A DNA stretch of 64,000 nucleotides from CAVUQH01 sp963774445 (GTDB lineage Bacteria > Myxococcota_A > Polyangia > Haliangiales > Haliangiaceae). The translations under genes were made by a program, and so were the position numbers. Positions 1-8,513 of the stretch are shown here, piece after piece. The notes under the pieces are model-generated. The model had not been told where the DNA came from. It did not search any database and saw only the letters and a program-made list of their open reading frames with translations. The DNA lies in contig CAVZFC010000019.1 of assembly GCA_963774445.1 (NCBI GenBank), positions 868,001-932,000 on the forward strand, in the 5' to 3' direction. How positions within the stretch are numbered: the stretch's first letter is position 1; the number at the start of each line of letters is the position of its first letter.

Positions 1-19
1 TCGCGGTACCGTCCGGAAC

Positions 20-1324
20 ATGGCCACTTCCGGGGAGGTGAGAGGGCATGCGATGCGGCTCTTTTCGCGCGGCGAGCCGCTGCATGCGCTGCGTCTCTAC
101 GACTCGATCGTGAGCGCCGCGCCCCTCGATTTCGAAGCGCGCTTGCGCGCCGCCGACTGCCTCCTGGCGCTCGAGCAGCGCGAGCTGGCGGCCGAGGTCT
201 ATCGCGCCGTCGGCTGGTACACGCTCAAAGCCGGTCATCCGCTGACCGCGGTGGTCGTGGCGCGGGTGCTGGAGGAGGCTCTCGGCGTCGAGGCCGACGA
301 CCTGCAGGCGGCGCTGGTGGTCCACTACGGCAGTGAATCCGAGGTCGTAGGGCGCTTCGCCGCGCGCATCAACGTACCGCCGGATACCACGGAGGTGGCG
401 GCCCCGCCGGACCTTCGGGCCCCGCCTCCGGAGGGGTTCCTGGCCGCCGCGGCGCACCGGGCAGCTCACTGTTGCGACGACTTCAGCGAGTATCCCGAGG
501 CGCTGCATCCGATCCCGCTCCTGTCGTCGCTGTCGGAGGTGTCGTTTCGCCGGGTGATCAAGACGCTGGTGGTGCGCCGGCTGCCCGATGGCGCCGCCGT
601 GATCCGCCAGGGCGAGCCGGGCGAGTCGTTCTACTTCGTCGCCACCGGCGAGGTGCGGGTGTTCTTCCACGACGGCATGGGCCGCGAGAGCGAGCTCGCG
701 CGCCTGCACGACGGCTCGGTTTTCGGCGAGATGGCACTGCTCAGCGCCGAGCCGCGCAGCGCCTCGGTGGCCGTGGTCGGCGAGGCCGATCTGCTGGAAG
801 TGACCCGCGAGTCGCTGGAGACCCTGGCCGGAGAGATCGAGCAGGTGGCGACGGCGCTGCAGGGGTTTACCCAGGAGCGGCTGCTGAAGAACCTGATGGC
901 CACGAATCGGCTGTTCCGGCCGTTCAACCGGGCGCAACAGCGGGATCTCTTGCGCCGCTTCACCAGCCACGAGGCGATGCCGGGCATCGAGATCATCCGC
1001 GAAGGGAGCGAGGGGACCGGACTGTTCGTGGTCCTGGCGGGTGAGCTGTCAGTGTCCAAGGGCGGCACGCCGCTGGCCACCCTGCGCGCGGGCGACGTCG
1101 TCGGCGAGATGTCGATCATGGCCGGCGGCCCGACCACGGCGACGGTGAGCGCCGCGACCCGGGCCACGGTGCTGTTCCTGGCCCGCGAGTACGTCGAGCG
1201 GATGGTCGCCGGGGTGCCCGAGATCCGCGACTACTTGCAGGCGCTGGCCGAGGATCGCTCGCTCGACACCCAGCTGGCGCTGGGCGACGACGAGACCCGC
1301 GAAGACGTGATCATCTTCATCTAG
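20..1324 (+). CDS. TPR-like protein with two cyclic-nucleotide-binding domains
   Basis: A 434-residue cytoplasmic protein. Residues 1-110 are Ala/Leu-rich helices resembling TPR-type repeats. Two cNMP-binding (Crp-type) beta-barrel domains follow at about 165-285 and 295-410. The first has a full phosphate-binding cassette (FGEMALLSAEPRSASV, about residue 235) with the expected Arg. The second reads VGEMSIMAGGPTTATV and has Thr where the Arg should be, so it may not bind cyclic nucleotide. There is no HTH, kinase or channel segment, so the role is probably that of a regulatory or sensor subunit acting through protein contacts. The family is clear; ligand and partner are unknown. The gene stands alone, and the next start is about 90 bp downstream. 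Confidence 0.85.
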   Translation: MATSGEVRGHAMRLFSRGEPLHALRLYDSIVSAAPLDFEARLRAADCLLALEQRELAAEVYRAVGWYTLKAGHPLTAVVVARVLEEALGVEADDLQAALVVHYGSESEVVGRFAARINVPPDTTEVAAPPDLRAPPPEGFLAAAAHRAAHCCDDFSEYPEALHPIPLLSSLSEVSFRRVIKTLVVRRLPDGAAVIRQGEPGESFYFVATGEVRVFFHDGMGRESELARLHDGSVFGEMALLSAEPRSASVAVVGEADLLEVTRESLETLAGEIEQVATALQGFTQERLLKNLMATNRLFRPFNRAQQRDLLRRFTSHEAMPGIEIIREGSEGTGLFVVLAGELSVSKGGTPLATLRAGDVVGEMSIMAGGPTTATVSAATRATVLFLAREYVERMVAGVPEIRDYLQALAEDRSLDTQLALGDDETREDVIIFI

Positions 1325-1415
1325 CCCCCGTTTCGCCCCATGTAGGCGAAATCACAAGGCGGGTGTGGATAACCGCGGGCGCGTTAGCGGCCAGGCCGCT
1401 ATAATCGAAGGGCCC

Positions 1416-3263
1416 ATGGACACCCAGCGCAAGCGTGGAAAGAACATCCTCTGGCTCCTGGTCCTCCTGGTGGTGCTCGTCGCCTGGTGGTTCCTCCGCG
1501 GCCACGACGACGAGGGCGCCTCGAAGTCGCAGATCGCTGCCGACCGCGCTGCCGCGGTGGGGGCCGATCCGGACGACATCCTGGTCGACCTGAAGGACAA
1601 TGTGACCGACGCCGACGTCGCGTCGATCGATCGCGCCCTGGGGATCCACCTCGAGCTGGTGTCGCACCAGTCGCTCGACGAGCGCTTCTACCGCGCCCAC
1701 GTTGACCCGGCCCGGCGCGACGCGATCCTGGCCACGCTGTCGGCCCGCTCCGACGTCGAGATCGCCGAGCCGGACGCCACCGTGCAGCTGTCTCCCGAGG
1801 AGGCCTACCAGGTCGCCGAGCCGGCGCCCAACTGGGAAGGCTTCCCCAACGATCCGCTCTACGCCAAGCAGTGGCACATGCGGCAGATCAAGATGCCGGC
1901 GGCGTGGAAGCTGGCCGACGGAGACGGCGTGACGGTCGCCGTGATCGACACCGGCGTCGCCTTCGAGAACTACCGCAACATGCACGAGGTGCCCGACCTG
2001 AAGGGCGTCGAGTTCGTCCACCCGTACAACTTCGTCGGCGACAACGTCCACGCCGGTGACGATCACGGCCACGGCACCCACGTCGCCGGGACCATCGCGC
2101 AGGTCACGAACAACGGTCTCGGCGTGGCCGGCATCGCGCGCAAGGTCAAGATCATGCCGCTCAAGGTGCTGTCGGCCAACGGCTCCGGCTCGGTGGCGGC
2201 GATCGCCGACGCCATCCGCTTTGCCGCCGACAACGGCGCCCAGGTCATCAACATGAGCCTCGGCGGTCGCTTCCCGTCGCGCATCATGAAGAAGGCGGTC
2301 GCCTACGCCCACGCCAAGGGCGTGACCGTGATCTGCGCCGCCGGCAACGACGGCTCCAACAAGGTCGGCTACCCGGCCGCGTACCCGGGCGCCGTCGCGG
2401 TCGCAGCCACGCAGAACGACGAGTCGACCACCTTCTACTCGAACTACGGCAAGGACATCGATATCGCCGCGCCGGGCGGCAACACCCGCGACGGCGAGGA
2501 CGGCGGCGTCCTGCAGAACACCATCGCCATCGGCGACCCGACCAAGGACGGCTACTTCTCGTTCATGGGCACGTCGATGGCGTCGCCGCACGCGGCCGGA
2601 GTGGCCGCGCTGGTGGTCGGCGAGGGCGTGACCGATCCCGACGCGGTCGAGCGGATCCTCTTGAGCAGCGCGCGCCCCCCCGAGGGCCACAAGCTGGTTC
2701 GCGACCGCTACGGTGCCGGCATCCTCGACGCCGAGGCCGCCGTGCTGGAGGCGCGCTCGCAGGCGGGCGGCTGGGAGCTGCTCATCGGCCTGCTCATGGC
2801 CGGCGCCATCGCCAGCGGCCTGCGCCGCCGCAACCTGCTCGACGTCAAGCTCGGCGCCGGCTACCTGGCCGGCGTGCTGTTCGGCGCCAGCGGCCTGTTC
2901 TTCCTGCCCTACCTCAGCGGCTCATTGTCATCGATGCCGGTCATCGAGACCCTCACCCGCGGTCTGCCCAGCTGGGATCTGTCGATCCTCGGGCCGGCCG
3001 GCCACGGCAATGCGCTCTTCTTCAGCGCGCTCATCCCGTTGGCGCTGTTGTCGGTGCTGTTCGGCGTCCGCCGCCTGCGCGCGCCGCTGGCCGGTGTCGC
3101 CGCGGGCGTGGGCGGACATCTCCTGTTCCACGCAGCGGTCCGCCTGACGGATATTCACTGGGTGCCCAACATCTTCGTGATGGATCAGGCCTGGTTGGTC
3201 CTCAACGCCGCCCTCTGCGCCGGTATCGCTCACCTGGCGCTGCGCCGCTCCCACGTTTCCTGA
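1416..3263 (+). CDS. Membrane-anchored subtilisin-like serine protease (S8)
   Basis: A secreted/membrane S8 peptidase of 615 residues from the ATG at 1416. An in-frame upstream GTG (1365) would add 17 residues in front of an already good signal anchor and is less likely. An N-terminal TM anchor at about 10-30 (ILWLLVLLVVLVAWWFL) is followed by an I9-like propeptide-type region (about 50-140) and the catalytic domain. The triad is visible: Asp178 (VIDTG), His219 (HGHGTHVAG) and Ser387 (GTSMASPHAAG), with the oxyanion Asn in AAGND. The last 150 residues hold about four hydrophobic segments, so the C-terminus is membrane-embedded, which is unusual for plain subtilisins. Likely function: envelope proteolysis; substrate unknown. 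Confidence 0.92.
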   Translation: MDTQRKRGKNILWLLVLLVVLVAWWFLRGHDDEGASKSQIAADRAAAVGADPDDILVDLKDNVTDADVASIDRALGIHLELVSHQSLDERFYRAHVDPARRDAILATLSARSDVEIAEPDATVQLSPEEAYQVAEPAPNWEGFPNDPLYAKQWHMRQIKMPAAWKLADGDGVTVAVIDTGVAFENYRNMHEVPDLKGVEFVHPYNFVGDNVHAGDDHGHGTHVAGTIAQVTNNGLGVAGIARKVKIMPLKVLSANGSGSVAAIADAIRFAADNGAQVINMSLGGRFPSRIMKKAVAYAHAKGVTVICAAGNDGSNKVGYPAAYPGAVAVAATQNDESTTFYSNYGKDIDIAAPGGNTRDGEDGGVLQNTIAIGDPTKDGYFSFMGTSMASPHAAGVAALVVGEGVTDPDAVERILLSSARPPEGHKLVRDRYGAGILDAEAAVLEARSQAGGWELLIGLLMAGAIASGLRRRNLLDVKLGAGYLAGVLFGASGLFFLPYLSGSLSSMPVIETLTRGLPSWDLSILGPAGHGNALFFSALIPLALLSVLFGVRRLRAPLAGVAAGVGGHLLFHAAVRLTDIHWVPNIFVMDQAWLVLNAALCAGIAHLALRRSHVS

Positions 3264-3364
3264 TCCGCCGGCCAGAAATCTGACCCGGGCTTGGCAACCG
3301 CGGCCGCCTTCGTTCCGATAAGGGGGAACGAGGCCCGCGGTCATGGGCCCGAGGAGTCAGGCAG

Positions 3365-4402
3365 ATGCGTCAGTGGAAGTCCGTCGTCGTCTCGTTGGCA
3401 TTGGTTGCCGGCTGTGGGGTGTCGCTGCACGCGCCGCCGGCGCCGCCGCGCGACCTGCAGGTCGACACCAAGATCGATGCGATCTCGCTCAAGAACGGCA
3501 TGCGCGTCCTCTTGGTCCACGATACGACCACCGACCTCGTGCACGTCGCCGCGCGCTACGACGTCGGCGCGGTCGAGGATCCGCCGGGCAAGCACGGCCT
3601 GGCTCACCTGGTCGAGCACCTGAGCTTCCGCATGCGTTTTGGCGGCCATCGCGTCGACGAGAAGCTGTCAACGGTGGCGCTGGGCTACAACGCCTACACC
3701 AACCTCGACGTCACTCACTACTACAGCGTTGGCCGCGACAGCGAGCTCCAGCACCTGCTCGGTGTCGAGGAGGCGCGCCTGATGCCGGGGTTGTGCCAGA
3801 CGATCTCCGACGAGGATTTCGCCCGCGAGCGCGAGGTGGTGCTCAACGAGCTGCGCACGCGCTACCAGCCGGGCGTCAGCGAGGTTCTCGACCTCATCAC
3901 CAACACCGTCTATCCCCCCGACCACCCGTACCACCGCCGCGTCAGTGGCAGCGAAGAGGAGCTGGCCCGCATCACCAAGCAGGACGCCTGCGCCTTCATC
4001 GACCGCTTCTACGTCCCCGCGCACGTCACCGTGGTGATCACCGGCAACGCCGATCGCGCGGAGCTGAGCAAGGCGGTGGCGGCGACGCTGGCCACCGTCC
4101 CCGGCCGCGCCCCGGTCAAGGCCGACCGTCCGCGCGCCGTGGCCGTCCGACCGGGCACCCACGACTACAAGCTGCCGGTCGACGCCGCCCAGATCTACCT
4201 GGTCTGGCGGCTGCCGCCGATGCTCACCGCCGAGCGCGCCGCCGCCGAGATGGCGCTGGACCAGCTCGACAGCGAGGTCAACTACTTCGCCGCGCGTCAC
4301 GGCTTTGCCACCAGCGTGGACACCTTCCACATGGACGGCGCCTTCGACCCGATGGCGGTGATGGCGGTGCGCCTGACGTCGCCCGGCAAGGCGGTCGAAC
4401 GC
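3365..4402 (+). CDS. M16 insulinase-like zinc peptidase, N-terminal half (frameshifted gene)
   Basis: The catalytic half of an M16 (pitrilysin/processing-peptidase) lipoprotein. The signal peptide ends in LALVAGC (lipobox). The inverted zinc motif HLVEH is at residues 81-85 and the third ligand Glu160 lies in EREVVLNEL. Homology stops near base 4400 in this frame, although by chance the frame stays open (Arg-rich, non-family sequence) to 5788. The family sequence continues in another frame from about 4404, so one base appears to be missing around 4397-4404. Together the halves would make about 930 residues, normal for a two-half M16 protein. Either the gene is inactivated or this is a sequencing indel. 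Confidence 0.88.
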
Positions 4403-4403
4403 C

Positions 4404-6158
4404 ATGAGCTGGATCCGCAAGGCGGTCGGCCGCGCCGACGACGAGCTCGACGACAACGCCTTCGTCGCGGCCAAGCAGCAGGCGATGACCGACCTGGTGC
4501 GCCGCTTCGACTCGCTGAGCGGCCGCGCCAATCGCTTCGCCGACTACCTGCAGATGGTCAACGGCCAGCGCGGCTACTTCATCCAGGAGCTCGAGCGGCT
4601 CGATCACCTCTCGCGGTCCGACGTGCGTTCGCACCTGCACGACTTCGGTGTCGGCCAGGCGTCGGTGCTGCGCATCATGCCCGACGCCACGGCCGGCAAG
4701 ACCTACCACCAGGTCGCGGTCGCCTTCGGGGGCTTCTCGCACCAGGCGGGCGAGCTGGACGCCGCGCCGGCCGACGACGCAGGCGACAAGCCGCTGGCGG
4801 TCGAGCTGTCCAAGTCGCGCTTGAGCGACGCGCGCCTCTTCACCCTCGACAACGGCCTGCGGGTGGCGCTGTTGCCGTCGTCGGCGGTGCCGATCGTCGA
4901 CATCCGTCTGGTCTTCGGATCGGGCATGGCGGCCGAGCCGGATGGGCTGGGCGGCGTCGCCGCCATCGCCGGCAACATGCTCGGCCTCGACTTCCGCGCC
5001 ACGGCCCGAAGCGAGATCAAGTCGGCGCTCAGCTTCTACCGCGTCGGCGGCAACGTCTCGGCCTACGTCAGCGACGACACCACCACCTTCCGCGTGGTCG
5101 GCCTCGACGGCTACGTCAACATCCTCCTGCGCGGGCTCGAGCGCACGGTCAAGGCCGGCGTCTACGACCAGCGAAGGATCGAACGGGCCCGCGAGCGGGC
5201 GGCCAAAGGCCTGGACGAGGCCGGGGTGGTCGAGTCGCAGGCGTTCCAGCAGGCGCTGGCCAAGGCGGTGTACGGGGGGCTGCACCCCTATGCCCGCCGC
5301 GGCTTCTGGACCGCCAAGTCGTTCCGCCACATCGGCAGCGACGCCGCCTACGACTTCAAGAGCAAGAACTTCGTCGCCTCCAACGGCATGCTGATCATCT
5401 CCGGCAAGTTCGACGCGGACCTGGTGGAGAAGCACGTCCATTACAACTTCGACCACTGGGGCCGGGGCTCGCCCGGACCGGTCGCCGACGGCGCCGCCGC
5501 GCCGCACGGATCGCAGGTCGTCGTGCCCAGCCACAAGCCGCGGCCGACGGTCTCGATCGCCATCGCCTACCCGACGCCCTCCGGGGTCCCGGCCAACTAC
5601 GCCGCCTGGCGCGTGCTGGAGGAGATGCTCGCCAGCCGCGTGAACTCGGTGCGCTCGGAGATGGGCGCGTCGTACGGCATGAACGTCAGCCTGACCACCC
5701 ACCTGGGTCCCGGCATGCTGCTGATCAGCGGCGAGGTCGATCGCCGCCGCGCGGGCGAGGCGCTGCGCACCGTGCTGGCCGAGATTGAACGGCTGCGAGC
5801 GGGGGGCTACGAGGCCGACCTGGCCCTCGCCCGCCGCCACGTCGCCGCCGCGCTGGCTACCACCACCAACAGCGCCAACTCGACGGCGGCCAATCTCACC
5901 TTCGAGCTCCTGCAGGACCTCAGCCCGCGCTGGCTGGCTGTGCTGGTCGACCGGGTCGCCCACGTCACCCCGGCCAACGTCCAGCACATCCTCGACAACG
6001 AGCTGGCTCCCCGCCACCAGAGCATCGTCCTTTACGGCACGAAGGCCTACGCCGCCGCCGCCCTGCAAAAAGCGCGAGAGCCGGCGCCTTCCACGCCGAC
6101 TCCCACGCCCCCTGCGATCGACGCCGAGGAACCGCCGCCGCCTCCGGTAAGTCGCTAA
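4404..6158 (+). CDS. M16 insulinase-like peptidase, C-terminal half (frameshifted gene)
   Basis: Continuation of the M16 peptidase begun at 3365. It starts with the end of the first M16 repeat (about residues 1-110) and then holds the second, non-catalytic M16 repeat (FTLDNGLRVALLPS... onward), which lacks HxxEH as expected for the closing half of the clam-shell. A Pro/Thr-rich tail ends in PPPPPVSR. The ATG at 4404 is probably an internal Met and not a true start: there is no ribosome-binding site and no stop in the upstream frame to couple to. If translated alone this half would have neither signal peptide nor zinc site. Confidence 0.85.
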   Translation: MSWIRKAVGRADDELDDNAFVAAKQQAMTDLVRRFDSLSGRANRFADYLQMVNGQRGYFIQELERLDHLSRSDVRSHLHDFGVGQASVLRIMPDATAGKTYHQVAVAFGGFSHQAGELDAAPADDAGDKPLAVELSKSRLSDARLFTLDNGLRVALLPSSAVPIVDIRLVFGSGMAAEPDGLGGVAAIAGNMLGLDFRATARSEIKSALSFYRVGGNVSAYVSDDTTTFRVVGLDGYVNILLRGLERTVKAGVYDQRRIERARERAAKGLDEAGVVESQAFQQALAKAVYGGLHPYARRGFWTAKSFRHIGSDAAYDFKSKNFVASNGMLIISGKFDADLVEKHVHYNFDHWGRGSPGPVADGAAAPHGSQVVVPSHKPRPTVSIAIAYPTPSGVPANYAAWRVLEEMLASRVNSVRSEMGASYGMNVSLTTHLGPGMLLISGEVDRRRAGEALRTVLAEIERLRAGGYEADLALARRHVAAALATTTNSANSTAANLTFELLQDLSPRWLAVLVDRVAHVTPANVQHILDNELAPRHQSIVLYGTKAYAAAALQKAREPAPSTPTPTPPAIDAEEPPPPPVSR

Positions 6159-6166
6159 CCGCGTCA

Positions 6167-6448
6167 CCGACCCCGGTCAGATCGAGGCGGAGCCGCCGCC
6201 GGTCGCGGTCAGTCGGTGAGCACCGAGCGGGGTCGGAGCCAACTTTCGCAACTTCCGACCCGTAACTAGCTGTCGCGACGAACGAAATCCCGTTCGCCGC
6301 CGGGGACGGTGTCGCCGAAAGCCCCGGCTGGGAATGAACGGAATTTCCGGCTTGATTCCGCGGGGGTGCGGAGTGAAAGTTGCGAAAGTTGGCTCCGACC
6401 CCGGTCAGATTGAGGCGGAGCCGCCGCCGGTCGCGGTCAGTCGGTGAG
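6167..6448. repeat. 54-bp direct repeats flanking a palindromic element
   Basis: The 54 bp at 6167-6220 recur at 6395-6448 with one mismatch (C/T at the fifteenth base). The right copy contains the last codons and stop of the DsbA-like gene that ends at 6437, so the end of that gene has been duplicated around the inverted-repeat element at 6229-6402. The copies are too long for an ordinary transposition target duplication and look like the product of a replication or recombination event tied to the element. Confidence 0.9.
6229..6402. mobile_element. 174-bp MITE/REPIN-like element with perfect 26-bp inverted ends
   Basis: The left arm 6229-6254 and right arm 6377-6402 are perfect reverse complements over 26 bp (the left arm begins GGGGTCGGAGCCAACTTTCG). 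The 122-bp interior has further short palindromes (around CGAACGAAATCCCGTTCG) and no coding capacity. Such ends resemble non-autonomous elements mobilised in trans, for example by REP-associated tyrosine transposases; no transposase of that type is present in this window. It lies between two convergent genes. Confidence 0.8.
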
Positions 6449-7219
6449 GGCGTCGTCGATGACGGCGCGGAAGGTCTCGATCGGCATGGCGCCGACGACG
6501 CGGCGGCCGTTGATGACGAACGCCGGCGTGCCGTGGATGCCCATGCCGATCGCCTCCTCTTTCTCGGCGTCGACCTCGGCGCGGAAGGTGTGCTGGTCGA
6601 GCGCGGTGCCCAGCTTGCCGACATCGAGCCCGGCCTGCTTGGCGTAGGCCAGGAGCGCGGTGCGCGACAGGTCGTCCTGGTTGGCGATCATCAGGTCGTG
6701 GAGCTCCCAGAACTTGCCCTGGTCGGCGGCGGCGAGGCCGGCTTCGGCGGCGAGCGGGCCGAACTTGGTCAGCGGGAACGTCTTCATCACCAGGCGCACC
6801 TTGCCCGGGTGCTCGTCGAGTAGCTGGTCGATCGTCCCGAGCACCTTGCCGCAGAAGCGGCAACCGAAGTCAGTGTAGGCGTAGATCGTCACCGGCGCAT
6901 TGGCCGGGCCGCGGCTGCGCGCCGGGTCTGCGGTGACCTTGGCGTACAGCGCGGGGTCAACCGGCTCGCCCGGCGGCGGCGTGGTGTCGACGACCGGCGG
7001 CACGGCAGCGGTGTCGGCGGCGGGCGGAGGCAGTAGCTCTGGTCGATCGGGGCGCGCCTGGGGCATCGCCGCGCGTTCGATGTGGGCGGCGGGCGGCGCG
7101 TGATCGACGGTCGCGCGGGTGGCGGTGGTCGCGGTCGGCGACGCGCTCGTGCGCGCGACGCCCACGTAGATGGCGGCTCCGGCGGCGAGGGCGCAGGCGG
7201 TGACGATGGCGAATTTCAT
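6437..7219 (-). CDS. Membrane-anchored DsbA-family disulfide oxidoreductase (internal start)
   Basis: A 260-residue protein when started at the ATG at 7219, which has a strong GGAGG ribosome-binding site four bases upstream. An N-terminal hydrophobic anchor (FAIVTACALAAGAAIYVGV) is followed by a Pro/Ala-rich periplasmic linker (about 30-90) and a DsbA/thioredoxin-fold domain (thioredoxin_4 type). The redox motif is CRFC (Cys120, Cys123) and the cis-Pro loop is GIHGTPAFVINGR. Role: thiol-disulfide exchange or thiol reduction in the envelope. The reading frame is open without a stop into the sigma factor upstream, so a fused product is formally possible, but the internal ribosome site argues for a separate, translationally coupled protein. 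The 3' end lies in the duplicated 54-bp repeat. Confidence 0.85.
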   Translation of the reverse strand: MKFAIVTACALAAGAAIYVGVARTSASPTATTATRATVDHAPPAAHIERAAMPQARPDRPELLPPPAADTAAVPPVVDTTPPPGEPVDPALYAKVTADPARSRGPANAPVTIYAYTDFGCRFCGKVLGTIDQLLDEHPGKVRLVMKTFPLTKFGPLAAEAGLAAADQGKFWELHDLMIANQDDLSRTALLAYAKQAGLDVGKLGTALDQHTFRAEVDAEKEEAIGMGIHGTPAFVINGRRVVGAMPIETFRAVIDDALTD

Positions 7220-7909
7220 GGTTCCTCCGTGTCCGTGTGAGTGGGTAGGTCCAGCACGGAACGGAGCCACGCTGCCGGCAGCCGGCAGCGACGCCACCAC
7301 CACGGCGGCGAACCCCTTCTTTGGACGCGACGCGGTTAGGGTCGTCTCGACCACGCTGGCGACCTGGCTCTCCAGCTGCTTGCGCCCGCGCGACAGCCGC
7401 TGGGCGGCGGCGTCCTCGCCGATGCCCAACGCGGTGGCCACCTCGCGCAGCGACTGACCCTCACGATAGTAGAGGACCAGCGCCTCGCGGTAGGTGGCCG
7501 GCACGCGGCGCAGCGACTCCCAGACGATCCGCTCGGACTCGGCGGCCATCGCGTCGTCGAGCGGCGACGACGCGGCGAGCTCGCCGCGGGCCTCGATCGA
7601 CTCCTCGCTGACCGGTACCTCGCGCCCGCGCCGCCGCGCCGCCTTGCGCGCCAGGTTGCGCGCGATGGCACACAGCCAGGCGCGCAGCTTGCCCGGCTCG
7701 CGAAGCTCGCCGAGCTGGCGCCACGCGGTCAGGAAGGTGTCCTGGGCTACGTCCTCGCTCAGCGCGCGGTCGCCCACGGCGCTGAACGAGACCGCGCAGA
7801 CCAGGTTCTGGTAGCGCTCGACCAGGTGGCCGAAGGCGGCCCGCTCGCCGCGGCGGCTGGCGTCCAGGAGCTCGGCGTCCGAAGGGATTGCTCGTTCCAT
7901 GCTGTTCAT
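6437..7909 (-). CDS. ECF sigma factor, in frame with DsbA-like domain (490 aa as read)
   Basis: Residues 1-190 are an ECF-type sigma factor. Region 2 is at about 26-90 (FGHLVERYQNLV ... DVAQDTFLTAWRQL) and region 4 at about 132-180 (LREVATALGIGEDAAAQRL). A tail (PKKGFAAVVVASLPAAG, then a His/Gly run) leads without any stop into the DsbA-like protein starting at 7219. Read as one chain it would be a 490-aa sigma-oxidoreductase fusion whose middle hydrophobic segment could tether a sigma factor to the membrane. Alternatively the sigma factor is translated through and the oxidoreductase is made from its own start. The gene is divergent from the PTPS gene. Weak GGGGAA precedes the ATG at 7909; a second ATG lies three codons in. 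Confidence 0.8.
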   Translation of the reverse strand: MNSMERAIPSDAELLDASRRGERAAFGHLVERYQNLVCAVSFSAVGDRALSEDVAQDTFLTAWRQLGELREPGKLRAWLCAIARNLARKAARRRGREVPVSEESIEARGELAASSPLDDAMAAESERIVWESLRRVPATYREALVLYYREGQSLREVATALGIGEDAAAQRLSRGRKQLESQVASVVETTLTASRPKKGFAAVVVASLPAAGSVAPFRAGPTHSHGHGGTMKFAIVTACALAAGAAIYVGVARTSASPTATTATRATVDHAPPAAHIERAAMPQARPDRPELLPPPAADTAAVPPVVDTTPPPGEPVDPALYAKVTADPARSRGPANAPVTIYAYTDFGCRFCGKVLGTIDQLLDEHPGKVRLVMKTFPLTKFGPLAAEAGLAAADQGKFWELHDLMIANQDDLSRTALLAYAKQAGLDVGKLGTALDQHTFRAEVDAEKEEAIGMGIHGTPAFVINGRRVVGAMPIETFRAVIDDALTD

Positions 7910-7959
7910 GGGTTCCCCGAGCGGCCCCGGACCTGACCGAAAAATGCGACGATTCCGCC

Positions 7960-8451
7960 GTGCCCGCCCCGCACCGCCTCCACATCGCCCGCGAGCGCCA
8001 CAAGTTCTCGTGCGCGCACATGACGGTGTTTCCCGACGGCCGCGCCGAGCGGTTGCACGGCCACAACTACTACCTCACGGTCGAGGTCGAGCTGGCCGAC
8101 GTGTCGTTCACCAACATGGTCGAGTTCGCCCCGCTCAAGCAGGCGCTCGCCACCATCTGCGACGACTGGCGCGAGCACTTGCTCCTGGCCGCCGCCAACC
8201 CGTTCCTCGAGATGGTCAGCGACACCGACGACGAGCTCGAGTTTCGCCTGTGCGGGCGCCGCTACGTGGTGCCGCGGCAGGACGCGCTGCTCTTGCCGAT
8301 CGACAACACCTCGGTCGAGGCGCTCAGCAGCTACGCGGCCGAGCTGCTCGCAGCGCGCGCGCCTGTGCTGGCCGACCCGGCAGTGGTCGCCGTGCGCGTC
8401 ACCGTCGAGGAGAGCCCCGGCCAGGGCGCCAGCGCGTTCCGGGTCGGCTGA
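7960..8451 (+). CDS. 6-pyruvoyl-tetrahydropterin synthase / QueD-like protein
   Basis: A 163-residue T-fold enzyme from the GTG at 7960; an ATG-type start farther upstream (7888) would overlap the divergent sigma gene. Zinc-ligand histidines are visible in FSCAHM and in LHGHNYYL, with the late Glu in TVEESPGQGA. The usual catalytic Cys of the CxxxHGH motif is replaced (AERLHGH has Ala at that place), while a Cys occurs in FSCAHM. The reaction may therefore be that of a divergent subgroup and not standard 6-carboxytetrahydropterin synthase. No other queuosine or folate genes are nearby, so the pathway is uncertain. Confidence 0.82.
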   Translation: MPAPHRLHIARERHKFSCAHMTVFPDGRAERLHGHNYYLTVEVELADVSFTNMVEFAPLKQALATICDDWREHLLLAAANPFLEMVSDTDDELEFRLCGRRYVVPRQDALLLPIDNTSVEALSSYAAELLAARAPVLADPAVVAVRVTVEESPGQGASAFRVG

Positions 8452-8453
8452 CC

Positions 8454-8507
8454 CTCCTTCGACTTCGGCCGCGCTGCGCGCCGCCCTCCGCTCGGGATGA
8501 GCGGGGA
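8454..8507. repeat. Dispersed intergenic palindromic repeat (CTTCGAC ... GAGCGG type)
   Basis: This gap is filled by a palindromic unit: CTTCGACTTCGGCCGCGC, a short loop, then GCGC... and GATGAGCGG. It belongs to the same family as the units at 13991-14075, 25194-25241 and 25325-25372, which share a conserved ...TGAGCG / GTCGAAGG... outer frame around a variable GC-rich hairpin. It lies between the convergent PTPS and thioredoxin genes. Confidence 0.6.
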
Positions 8508-8513
8508 TCATCG

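Noticed and set aside
3270..3282. 13-bp GGCCAGAAATCTG shared with 44608-44620
   Set aside because: Too short and isolated to claim a repeat family from this window alone.
4403..5788. Continuation of the first M16 frame to 5788
   Set aside because: Arg-rich, no family similarity; the M16 sequence continues in the other frame, so this part is a GC-rich shadow.
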